Below are positions 26,532 to 33,714 of a DNA stretch of 41,809 bases, piece by piece; position 1 is the first letter of the stretch; the number at the start of each line of letters is the position of its first letter. Below the pieces are notes generated by a model. The model saw only the letters and a program-made list of their open reading frames with translations, was not told where the DNA came from and did not search any database. The translations under genes and the position numbers were made by a program. This DNA comes from Pollutimonas subterranea (GTDB taxonomy: Bacteria; Pseudomonadota; Gammaproteobacteria; Burkholderiales; Burkholderiaceae_B): positions 1 to 41,809 of the forward strand of contig NZ_PDNW01000025.1 in assembly GCF_002849655.1 (NCBI RefSeq). Direction: 5' to 3'.

Positions 26532-27899
26532 ATGCGTAATTGGGACCCCTTATACAGCTTGCAATCATACCGACGGGTCAGGCGCACTGGCCTATTGCGG
26601 GCCAGCCCTCCGATCGTGCTGGCCGCCGGATTCCTGTGCCTGATTCTTCTCGGAACGCTGCTGCTTTGGTTGCCGATATCGGGCCTAGGCCCGATAAGCC
26701 TGTTCCAGGCTTTTTTTATGGCCACTTCGGCGGTAACCGTAACGGGATTGACCATCATCGACCCCGCCGTGGCGCTTAGCCAGTTTGGGCAGATCGTGTT
26801 GATCACGCTGGTACAGCTAGGCGGACTAGGCTTCGTGACCTTCGCCGTGATTTCCGCCATCACGCTGGGGCACAGAATGAGTCTTCAACACCAGGCGCTG
26901 GCGTTGGTGGCATTCAATCAGACCAGTGTCTCGAAGATACGAGGTACAGCCTTCCTGGTATTCAAAACGTCGATTGCCATTGAAGCGATTGCCGCCGTCG
27001 TCCTTACACTATGGTGGTGGCGCGACCTTCCTTTGCTCACCGCCTCCTATCGTGCCGTTTTTCACACCATTGCAGCATTCAACAACGCAGGCTTTTCATT
27101 GTTTTCGTCAAGCCTGGCTCAATTCGTTGATGACCCTGTTACCGTACTCACCATCTCGTCGCTGATCATCCTTGGCGGCATCGGCTTTCCCGTGCTTGGC
27201 GATATAGGCAACAAGAAGCGTTGGGTAACGCTATTGCCCTACACCAAAGTCATTCTGCTTGGCACGCTGACCTTGAATCTTGTCGGTTTTGTTTCCATCT
27301 GGCTGCTGGAATCGAATAATGCGGGGACCTTGGGAGCCTTGTCCCTGCCTGGACAAGCACTCGCCGCATGGATGCAAAGCGTAACCTCCCGCACAGCAGG
27401 TTTCACGACGATCGACATTACCCAGTTGCACGACACCTCCACCCTGCTCATTATTATGTTGATGTTCATCGGTGGCGGCTCTTTGAGCACGGCGAGCGGA
27501 ATCAAAATAGGCACCTTCATAGTGCTTCTTGCCGCTGTGTATTCCTATATCTTCCACAAGAAGGAAGTGGTCCTGCTGAAGAGGTCGATTTCGCCCGACA
27601 CGGTGCAGAAATCACTTGCCCTTGTACTCGTCACGGGCGCGCTGGCATTTGGCAGCGTTCTACTGATGACGATCTTTGAAAAAGCGCCGTTTATCAGCAT
27701 TCTGTTTGAAGTCGTATCAGCGTTGAGCACAACCGGCATGAGCCGCGACCTAACCCCTCATCTGTCACTGCCAAGCCAGGCATTGCTGACTGTCCTGATG
27801 TTTGTGGGACGGCTCGGACCTTTGACCCTCGTCTATAGTCTGGCTACTCGCAAACGCAGCCGGGTACGCTACCCCGAAGCGGATTTTCAAGTGGGCTGA
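26532..27899 (+). CDS. ktrB: Potassium-uptake membrane subunit (TrkH/KtrB type)
   Basis: This 455-residue inner-membrane channel subunit has the four pore-loop repeats of TrkH/KtrB. The filter-containing loops are visible: ATSAVTVTGL (first), IAAFNNAGFSLFS (second), SVTSRTAGFTTID (third) and EVVSALSTTGMSRDL (fourth), each with its central glycine. GGGSLSTASGIKIGT follows the third loop as in the family. The length is closer to KtrB than TrkH. Working with the upstream RCK subunit it imports potassium, often with sodium dependence in Ktr systems; ion dependence cannot be read here. Confidence 0.94.
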   Translation: MRNWDPLYSLQSYRRVRRTGLLRASPPIVLAAGFLCLILLGTLLLWLPISGLGPISLFQAFFMATSAVTVTGLTIIDPAVALSQFGQIVLITLVQLGGLGFVTFAVISAITLGHRMSLQHQALALVAFNQTSVSKIRGTAFLVFKTSIAIEAIAAVVLTLWWWRDLPLLTASYRAVFHTIAAFNNAGFSLFSSSLAQFVDDPVTVLTISSLIILGGIGFPVLGDIGNKKRWVTLLPYTKVILLGTLTLNLVGFVSIWLLESNNAGTLGALSLPGQALAAWMQSVTSRTAGFTTIDITQLHDTSTLLIIMLMFIGGGSLSTASGIKIGTFIVLLAAVYSYIFHKKEVVLLKRSISPDTVQKSLALVLVTGALAFGSVLLMTIFEKAPFISILFEVVSALSTTGMSRDLTPHLSLPSQALLTVLMFVGRLGPLTLVYSLATRKRSRVRYPEADFQVG

Positions 27900-27959
27900 T
27901 GGCTCTTGAGATGGGCGTTGCAGCTGATGGCCGTCGCGGCGGTAACTATGTAAAATTTG

Positions 27960-27968
27960 TGCTAGAAT
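27960..27968 (+). promoter_or_regulatory. Candidate extended -10 promoter for tRNA-Pro
   Basis: TGCTAGAAT matches an extended -10 element (TGn plus TAGAAT), 62 bases before the tRNA. No clear -35 is seen. Prediction only. Confidence 0.4.
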
Positions 27969-28028
27969 TCTGTCTCTCGTTGATCGGCTTTAACTGTCAA
28001 CGATTGCTTGGATGCTCAACATCCAGGT

Positions 28029-28107
<79 letters not shown>

Positions 28108-28126
28108 ATAATATCTCAGGAAGATT

Positions 28127-28165
28127 AAGGACTTACAGGTTTACCGCTTGTAAGTCCTTTTCCTT
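28127..28165 (+). terminator. Intrinsic terminator after tRNA-Pro
   Basis: Arms AAGGACTTACA (28127-28137) and TGTAAGTCCTT (28149-28159) are perfect 11-base complements around an 11-base loop, followed by a pyrimidine run rich in T. This is a strong Rho-independent terminator beginning 20 bases after the tRNA. Confidence 0.85.
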
Positions 28166-28194
28166 TTCCTCTCCCGTTCTGATCATTAATCGCC

Positions 28195-28401
28195 GGCTCT
28201 TCCCCATTATCGGGGAATGGGCATTCATCACACTCGGCTAATCACATCATTCCGACCGCACGGGGCCAAGACCCTCATGCAGTAATCTTCAAAGTTCCCG
28301 GGTCCAACCGCCCTGCGCGAGATCATTTTTATTTTTGTGTGGAACCCTTCGGTAATTCCGTTGCATTTGGAGAACCGCCACATCCCGACAATAGGCTCGT
28401 G
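28195..28401 (-). mobile_element. ISL3-family insertion sequence remnant (terminal repeat and transposase end)
   Basis: Only one end of the element is left. GGCTCTTCCCC at 28195-28205 fits the GGCTCTT start of ISL3-family terminal repeats. On the minus strand a transposase C-terminus follows, from about 28401 to the stop at 28228-28230. The rest of the element, including the other repeat and the catalytic DDE region, is missing; the sequence changes to the acuR promoter region after about 28401. Confidence 0.7.
28228..28401 (-). pseudogene. ISL3-family transposase, C-terminal fragment
   Basis: The minus strand encodes about 57 residues ending in TGA at 28228-28230. It includes EPIVGMWRFSK and NGITEGFHTKIKMISRRA, followed by NFEDYCMRV, matching the conserved C-terminus of ISL3 transposases (usual form MWRF.RNNGITEGFHxKM...AYGFRNF..YRLRV). 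There is no start, and a stop lies upstream in frame, so it is a decayed fragment of a protein normally about 400 residues long. Substitutions at usually conserved sites (for example VGPGNF for YGFRNF) suggest age. Confidence 0.75.
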
Positions 28402-28423
28402 GCATATAGGAAAAGCTTAAAAC

Positions 28424-28452
28424 TTGAATTAAAAAGACGATCGGTCTATTAT
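28424..28452 (+). promoter_or_regulatory. acuR promoter with embedded operator
   Basis: Candidate -35 TTGAAT (28424-28429), 17-base spacer and -10 TATTAT (28447-28452). The inverted repeat AGAC-GATCG-GTCT (28435-28447) fills the spacer and matches a site before acuI. The -10 ends only 6 bases before the ATG, so the message could be leaderless. Binding by the adjacent TetR protein is inferred. Confidence 0.6.
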
Positions 28453-28458
28453 TCAATC

Positions 28459-29094
28459 ATGACAACACCTACCGCCCAGCCAAGACGCCGCGGACGCCCC
28501 CCCAACGTAAGCGAACTGCACATGGAAACCCGGCAGTCGCTCATCCGTTACGGCACCGAAGTGCTCACCGAGCAAGGCTTCGACAGCACCGGCATCGACC
28601 AGATCCTCAAGCACTTGAAAATACCTAAGGGTTCGTTCTACCACTATTTTTCCAGCAAAGAAGCGTTCGGCCTCGCCGTCATTGACAGCTATGCCGAGTA
28701 CTTTGGGTGCAAGCTGGACCGCTGGTTACTGGACCGCAACTTGGCCCCGTTGGCGCGTCTGGCCGGCTTCATCGACGACGCACGCCACGGCATGATCAGG
28801 CACGAATTTCGACGCGGGTGCCTCATCGGTAATTTAAGCCAGGAATTCGGCGCTGCTCACGAAACCTTTGCCACACGCCTGGAAAACACCTTCAAGGACT
28901 GGCAGCATCGGCTGGCACTTTGCCTGGACGAGGCAAAGAGCAGCGGCGAGATGAATAGCGCCGCCAATACCGACCAGCTTGCCGCTTTCTTTTGGATAGG
29001 CTGGGAAGGCGCGGTAATGCGCTCGCGGCTAATACGTAGCGATGCGCCGCTGCTACTGTTTTCCCAAATGTTCTTCAGCAGCTTGCCTAAGTAG
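28459..29094 (+). CDS. acuR: TetR-family repressor AcuR
   Basis: This 211-residue TetR regulator has an N-terminal helix-turn-helix (about 20-65, LTEQGFDSTGIDQILKHLK then PKGSFYHYFSSKEAFGLAVI). The C-terminal half, with LARLAGFIDDARHGM, FRRGCLIGNLSQE and FFWIGWEGAVMRSRL, closely follows the AcuR proteins that repress acuI and react to acrylate or acryloyl-CoA. The start at 28459 sits on a likely leaderless promoter. The downstream gene is acuI, as expected. DMSP lyase (dddL), its partner in Rhodobacter, is absent. Confidence 0.9.
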   Translation: MTTPTAQPRRRGRPPNVSELHMETRQSLIRYGTEVLTEQGFDSTGIDQILKHLKIPKGSFYHYFSSKEAFGLAVIDSYAEYFGCKLDRWLLDRNLAPLARLAGFIDDARHGMIRHEFRRGCLIGNLSQEFGAAHETFATRLENTFKDWQHRLALCLDEAKSSGEMNSAANTDQLAAFFWIGWEGAVMRSRLIRSDAPLLLFSQMFFSSLPK

Positions 29095-29131
29095 GCATTT
29101 CAACAATGTTTGCCGAATCAGGCATATTTTT

Positions 29132-29168
29132 TTGTGTATTACTAGACGATCTGTCTATAAATAGGAAG
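29132..29168 (+). promoter_or_regulatory. acuI promoter and AcuR-type operator
   Basis: TAGAC-GATCT-GTCTA (29143-29157) is an inverted repeat nearly identical to the site before acuR. It lies between candidate -35 TTGTGT (29132-29137) and -10 TATAAA (29156-29161), so a bound repressor would block the promoter. AGGAAG (29163-29168) is the ribosome site for ATG 29174. Confidence 0.65.
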
Positions 29169-29173
29169 ACATT

Positions 29174-30160
29174 ATGTTCAACGCTATTCTGGTCGAAAAC
29201 GACGATGCAGGTTATCGCGCCTCGCTAAAGCAGGTGGACGAGGCGGAACTGCCCGAGGGCGACGTTCTCGTTCAGGTGCAGTACTCCACCCTCAATTACA
29301 AGGACGCGCTGGCCATCACCGGAAAGTCTCCGGTCGTGCGTAAGTTTCCCATGGTGCCCGGGATAGATTTTGTCGGTACGGTCGAACAAAGTGCGCACAT
29401 AGACTTCAAGGCAGGTGACAAGGTCATATTGAATGGCTGGGGCGTGGGCGAGACTCACTGGGGCGGCTTGGCACAGAAAGCACGCGTCAAAGCCGACTGG
29501 CTGATTCCCGTCCCTGACGGCATGGAGCCCGCTCACGCCATGGCGATCGGCACGGCTGGCTATACGGCCATGCTTTGCATCATGGCGCTGGAACGCCACG
29601 GCGTAACGCCGGACACCGGCGATATCCTCGTTACCGGCGCAGCCGGCGGCGTAGGCAGCGTTGCAGTGACGGTCTTGGCGAAGCTTGGCTATCGAGTCGT
29701 GGCATCCACTGGCCGCCCTGAAGAGGCCGATTATCTGCGTGCGTTAGGCGCCAGTGAAGTCATCGACCGCAATACGCTAAGTGAAGCAGGCAAGCCCCTA
29801 GCCAAGGAGCGCTGGGCCGGTGCCGTAGATTCGGTCGGCAGCCATACGCTCGCCAATGTGTGTGCCGGTATGCGTTATCGGGGCGTGGTCGCCGCTTGCG
29901 GTCTCGCGCAAGGCATGGATTTCCCATCCAGTGTCGCGCCGTTCATCTTGCGCTCGGTTATCTTGGCCGGCATCGACAGCTCGCATTGCCCTGTGCCAGA
30001 ACGCAAGGAAGCATGGCGCCGTCTGACCACCGGACTGGACATCGAAAAACTGGACCAGATTAATACCAGCGCGATCCGGCTAAGCGACGTGATTGGTAAA
30101 TCGCAAGAATTGCTGAACGGGAAAGTTCGCGGTCGTATCGTTGTCGACGTAAACAAATAG
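29174..30160 (+). CDS. acuI: Acryloyl-CoA reductase (NADPH), AcuI
   Basis: This 328-residue medium-chain dehydrogenase/reductase, of the zinc-independent YhdH/AcuI group, reduces acryloyl-CoA to propionyl-CoA with NADPH, detoxifying a reactive electrophile. The substrate-side motif is [15 protein letters not shown] (about 37-51), followed by [13 protein letters not shown]. The cofactor loop is [11 protein letters not shown] at about 156-166. The ending [14 protein letters not shown] is typical. It pairs with the acuR repressor and shared operators. An acryloyl-CoA source is not visible nearby; it may come from 3-hydroxypropionate or from the crotonase chemistry of the cluster. Confidence 0.92.
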   Translation: MFNAILVENDDAGYRASLKQVDEAELPEGDVLVQVQYSTLNYKDALAITGKSPVVRKFPMVPGIDFVGTVEQSAHIDFKAGDKVILNGWGVGETHWGGLAQKARVKADWLIPVPDGMEPAHAMAIGTAGYTAMLCIMALERHGVTPDTGDILVTGAAGGVGSVAVTVLAKLGYRVVASTGRPEEADYLRALGASEVIDRNTLSEAGKPLAKERWAGAVDSVGSHTLANVCAGMRYRGVVAACGLAQGMDFPSSVAPFILRSVILAGIDSSHCPVPERKEAWRRLTTGLDIEKLDQINTSAIRLSDVIGKSQELLNGKVRGRIVVDVNK

Positions 30161-30168
30161 ATAGTGCC

Positions 30169-30185
30169 CGGCGCCTATGGCGCCG
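30169..30185 (+). terminator. Hairpin after acuI
   Basis: Arms CGGCGCC and GGCGCCG around TAT, 8 bases after the acuI stop. There is no clear U-run, so termination is plausible but not certain. Confidence 0.5.
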
Positions 30186-30543
30186 TCTGCGTCTTGTGCA
30201 CGCCAGTCGGATCGGCAAGCATAAGACGCAATTCGATATCCAGCTCGACGGCCTTCACGCCGCTTTCCAGAAAGCAGTTGGCGAGTACTGGCCTGCCTGG
30301 TAATGCGGGCGCTTTTTCACCGACTCGACGTCCAGCAAGACGTCGACCGTAAGGCGCTCGGTGCTCGATGCGAAGACGGCGACACCCAGGCGCCCCGCCT
30401 CCGATAGCGCGAGTATTGCTTGTCATATATAGCGAATTTCTTGCCAACGACTATTGAGGTGTATCGAGAAAACGAACACGCATTCTAAATTACATACAGC
30501 GTGATCTTTTCATCAACATGCGATATCCAATTGGTTGCCAAAG

Positions 30544-30557
30544 CAGCCAATTGGCTG
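30544..30557. promoter_or_regulatory. 14-base perfect palindrome before hydroxyacid dehydrogenase gene
   Basis: CAGCCAATTGGCTG is perfectly self-complementary, and its CCAATTGG core recurs 18 bases upstream (30527-30534). Position about 90 bases before the cluster's first gene suggests an operator. Confidence 0.4.
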
Positions 30558-30648
30558 TAAGGTCGTTGTCAGCCAAAACAAGATCTGCCGACGCCCGCCT
30601 CCCCGGGGGGCGGGGGGGCGAGTAAGATACCCCCTCAAGAAAACAAGG

Positions 30649-31647
30649 ATGGAGACCACGGTGGACGCACCAGTTGTACTGCTTACCGATCCAATCGCGC
30701 CTAGCGCCGTCGCGCGAATGGCGCAGCGGGCTAACGTCGTCGTTGCGCCCAACAACACGCCCAGCGCCTTGATAGCGGCCGCAATCGACGCTGACATCAT
30801 CGTCGTTCGAACGCCCCTTCCGCCCCAGATCTTCGGACACGCCGCCAAGCTAAGGGGCGTTATTCGACATGGCGCCGGCATCGATATGATTCCAGTAGAG
30901 GTGGCTACCGCCCATCGTGTGGCCGTCGCCAATGTGCCGGGCGCCAACGCCGTAAGTGTGGCGGAATACGCCTTGGGACAAATGATGAACCTTGCCCATC
31001 GCCTAAATGAAGCCGACCGCACGCTGCGCACCCAAGGTTGGGCAGCTACACGCGCCTTATGTGAAAAAAAAATCGAAGTGGCCGGAAGAACCTTGGGCAT
31101 CGTGGGCACGGGCCGTATCGGCAAAGCTCTAGCCCATATGGCGCACCACGGTCTAGGAATGAAAGTTACGGGGTTTCACCCCAGCATGTCACCGATATCT
31201 AACTACATTGAGATGCTTCCTTTAGAAGATCTCTTCACGCGGGCGGATTTCATTGTGCTAGCCTGCCCCTTGAACGCATCTACCCGGGGCATGGTGAACG
31301 CGGCGCTAATAACTAAGATGAAAGTCGATGCCGTACTCATCAATGTGTCACGCGGGCCTGTGCTGGACGAAGTGGCGTTGATACAAGCTTTAAGCACAGG
31401 CCAAATCCGGGGCGCCGCGCTGGACGTCTTCGACGTCCAGCCCTTACCCGCCGAATCGCCGTTGTTGCGCATGGATAGTGTCATACTCTCCAGCCACATG
31501 GCCGGTCTTACACAAGATACGCTAGAGCGCATCGGCGATAAGGTCGCCGACCAAGCCTTGCAGTTATTAGACGGTAAGCTGCCCCAGCATTTATGCAATG
31601 TGGAGATGCGGGCGGATCTCCAGGCCAGATTGCAGGAATTCGCGTAG
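30649..31647 (+). CDS. D-isomer-specific 2-hydroxyacid dehydrogenase
   Basis: This 332-residue NAD(P)-dependent enzyme interconverts a 2-hydroxyacid and a 2-ketoacid. The cofactor loop GIVGTGRIGKALA is at 150-162, and the catalytic Arg235 (INVSRGPVLDE) and His283 (SSHMAGL) are present. The catalytic acid, normally Glu in a DVFxxEP motif, reads Gln264 (DVFDVQP), an unusual change. The start could be ATG 30649 or GTG 30661, the latter with GGAG at better spacing. It is the first gene of the cluster and lies 5 bases before the LysR gene. Substrate unknown; the Gln change may alter activity. Confidence 0.88.
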   Translation: METTVDAPVVLLTDPIAPSAVARMAQRANVVVAPNNTPSALIAAAIDADIIVVRTPLPPQIFGHAAKLRGVIRHGAGIDMIPVEVATAHRVAVANVPGANAVSVAEYALGQMMNLAHRLNEADRTLRTQGWAATRALCEKKIEVAGRTLGIVGTGRIGKALAHMAHHGLGMKVTGFHPSMSPISNYIEMLPLEDLFTRADFIVLACPLNASTRGMVNAALITKMKVDAVLINVSRGPVLDEVALIQALSTGQIRGAALDVFDVQPLPAESPLLRMDSVILSSHMAGLTQDTLERIGDKVADQALQLLDGKLPQHLCNVEMRADLQARLQEFA

Positions 31648-31652
31648 AGGCG

Positions 31653-32561
31653 ATGGCGCCGATGAAGTTCAGCCTCAGAAACCTGGAACTCGTATTGCTG
31701 GTTGCGGAATACAGTTCGGTGACCCGCGCCGCACAACTCTTGGGCACCACGCAATCCTTCGTCAGCAAGCAAATCGTTCGGCTGGAGGAAGACTGGGGCG
31801 ACCGTCTATTTGAACGCACGGGCCGAGGCATGCGGCTGACAAGCTTCGGCGAGACCATCTTACCTCAAGTTAGAGCCCTGCTAGCCCAAGCGCAACAGCT
31901 GAACAATTCCATCACCGAGAATGCGGGCGTGCCCGCCGGAAATGTACGGGTAGGGGTGGTGCCGTCCATGTCGCCGCGACTGCTGCCAAGGTTGGTCGCG
32001 GACATTCAACAGTGTGCGCCCGCCGTGCGACTGATGGTGCTGGAGAGCTTTACCGGTGTGTTAGAGGAGAAACTTACCACAGGTGAGTTGGATGTGGCCG
32101 TGATGAACCGCTACCAAGCCAAACGCGACCACGAAGATGTCTTGGGCTATGTCGACACCATGCTCATCGGTAAGCCGGGCTCGCCTGTATTGGCGGAAAC
32201 GGACGTCAAATTTGAACGTATCCACCGCTTGCCGCTGGTCGTGCCGCCTTTGCCAGACGGCATGCGCGTATTCTTGAATCGCGAAGCCGATGCACAGCAT
32301 ATTGAGATTAATATCCGCCTGGAAATAAACACCATTTCGGCCTTGACACGTATCGCGGCAAGCGGGCAAGCCTTTACCTTCCTGCCCTTGCTGGCCGTGA
32401 GTGATGAAGTGCGTAGCGGCAAGCTAGCTGCCTCGCGCATCGTGGAGCCAGAGATGGTTCGTACGATTTCGCTGGGCTTGAACCAGCACCAGCCGCTATC
32501 ACGGGCGGCGCGTTTGGTGGCGCATCGCGTCCGCGAGCTGATGAGCGAGCTATTGGAATAA
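31653..32561 (+). CDS. LysR-family regulator inside the catabolic cluster
   Basis: This 302-residue LysR regulator has an N-terminal helix-turn-helix (LELVLLVAEYSSVTRAAQLLGTTQSFVSKQIVRLE) and a periplasmic-binding-like effector domain (about 100-300), in the NAC/CysB-like size range. ATGs at 31653 and 31662 are both possible. It is cotranscribed with the hydroxyacid dehydrogenase (5-base gap) and precedes the Bug gene by 106 bases, where a promoter could lie. It is the natural candidate regulator of the cluster; the inducer would be a pathway intermediate. Confidence 0.92.
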   Translation: MAPMKFSLRNLELVLLVAEYSSVTRAAQLLGTTQSFVSKQIVRLEEDWGDRLFERTGRGMRLTSFGETILPQVRALLAQAQQLNNSITENAGVPAGNVRVGVVPSMSPRLLPRLVADIQQCAPAVRLMVLESFTGVLEEKLTTGELDVAVMNRYQAKRDHEDVLGYVDTMLIGKPGSPVLAETDVKFERIHRLPLVVPPLPDGMRVFLNREADAQHIEINIRLEINTISALTRIAASGQAFTFLPLLAVSDEVRSGKLAASRIVEPEMVRTISLGLNQHQPLSRAARLVAHRVRELMSELLE

Positions 32562-32667
32562 CTGGTATGACCATTTAGTCCATTGTTGTGGCCTCGTCGT
32601 ATTCCTATAATCGGTCGAGCCGCCTCATTTGGGGCGCATACATATAACAACATCGAGGAGACGCTCC

Positions 32668-33648
32668 ATGAAGAAAATGGCTAAATTGCCGTTCTTGTTA
32701 TCGATGGCGGTCGCTGCCATCGCCATATCGCCGGCACACGCTAACACCGACTACCCCAAGAAGCCCATACAGATTATCGTGCCCTTCTCGGCCGGCGGCG
32801 CAACTGACATGCTGGCGCGCACCATCGGTCAGAAATTGACAGAGCGTTGGGGCCAAACCGTTATTGTCGAGAACCGCCCGGGTGCGGGTGGCAATATCGG
32901 CGCAGCGGCGGGTGCCCGCGCCGCGCCGGATGGCTACACACTAACGTTAACAGCGGCCGGCATCTCCGCCGTTAACCCCCATGTCTATAAAAACCTTCCT
33001 TACGATTCCATAACCAGCTTCGCGCCAGTGACGCAACTCGTCGCCGCACCGTTATTGCTAGCGGTGCACCCCTCCGTCAACATCGACACCGCGCAAAAGT
33101 GGCTGGAAGAGGTAAGGGCGAATCCGGGAAAATATACTGTGGCGAATGGTGGGGTGGGCACCGCCCAGCACTTGGGTGCCGAGTATCTGGACATGGAAGC
33201 GACGATGAAATCTTTGCACGTGCCGTATAGCGGCAGCGCGCCCGCTACATCCGACGTGCTGGGTGGGCAAACCCATGCCATTCTGGACAACATGGTGACG
33301 CTCGTTCCACATATCGAAAGCGGCAAGCTTAAGCCCTTGGCAGTTACCTCTACGGATCGCGCGGAGAACCTGCCGAATGTCCCCACATTCTCGGAATCTG
33401 GCCTGCCCGGCTTTCAGACGGGCACCTGGTATGGCGTGGTGGCCCCTGCCGGCACCCCACCCGATATAGTGAAAAAACTGCAAGTTGAAATCGCCGATAT
33501 TCTTCAAGCGCCAGAGCTGCGCCAATCTCTGATTAAGCTAGGCCTGGTGCCAGTGGGCAACACCCCTGAAGAGTTCGCCGAGCATATCCGCAGCGAACGC
33601 GAAAAGATGGGCAAGATCGTCAAGGCCGCCAATATTCAGATGAATTAA
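32668..33648 (+). CDS. Bug-family periplasmic solute receptor (first cluster copy)
   Basis: This 326-residue tripartite tricarboxylate transporter receptor has a signal peptide of about 26 residues (LLSMAVAAIAISPAHA). The mature protein starts YPKKPIQIIVPFSAGGATDMLAR and has VENRPGAGGNIGAAAGARAAPDGYTL and YGVVAPAGTPPDIVKKL. GAGGAG precedes the ATG by 7 bases. The adjacent downstream gene encodes an enolase-superfamily enzyme. No TctA/TctB genes are in the window. A 9-base-arm hairpin follows the stop. The ligand is unknown and would be the cluster's substrate if the arrangement is functional. Confidence 0.95.
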   Translation: MKKMAKLPFLLSMAVAAIAISPAHANTDYPKKPIQIIVPFSAGGATDMLARTIGQKLTERWGQTVIVENRPGAGGNIGAAAGARAAPDGYTLTLTAAGISAVNPHVYKNLPYDSITSFAPVTQLVAAPLLLAVHPSVNIDTAQKWLEEVRANPGKYTVANGGVGTAQHLGAEYLDMEATMKSLHVPYSGSAPATSDVLGGQTHAILDNMVTLVPHIESGKLKPLAVTSTDRAENLPNVPTFSESGLPGFQTGTWYGVVAPAGTPPDIVKKLQVEIADILQAPELRQSLIKLGLVPVGNTPEEFAEHIRSEREKMGKIVKAANIQMN

Positions 33649-33670
33649 GCGCGCGAGCTTCACGTCTCGA

Positions 33671-33692
33671 TGCGTGGGCGCGGGCCCACGCA
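33671..33692 (+). terminator. Hairpin between Bug gene and enolase-superfamily gene
   Basis: Perfect 9-base arms TGCGTGGGC (33671-33679) and GCCCACGCA (33684-33692) around a 4-base loop, 22 bases after the Bug stop and 23 before the next start. There is no U-run. Such intercistronic hairpins after binding-protein genes often stabilise the upstream message and lower downstream expression. Confidence 0.55.
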
Positions 33693-33714
33693 CTTTCCCA
33701 TTCAAGGAGTATCG

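Larger units (their letters stand above)
30161..30648. other. Gap with hairpin, possible gene remnant and G-rich tract
   Basis: A hairpin with 7-base arms CGGCGCC/GGCGCCG (30169-30185) lies 8 bases after acuI and may terminate it. Between about 30175 and 30420 the minus strand shows coding-like residues in two frames that do not join, ending in stops, with no recognised family; it may be a gene fragment. A 14-base palindrome CAGCCAATTGGCTG (30544-30557) and a near-continuous G tract (30605-30620) lie just upstream of the next gene and may be regulatory. Confidence 0.45.
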
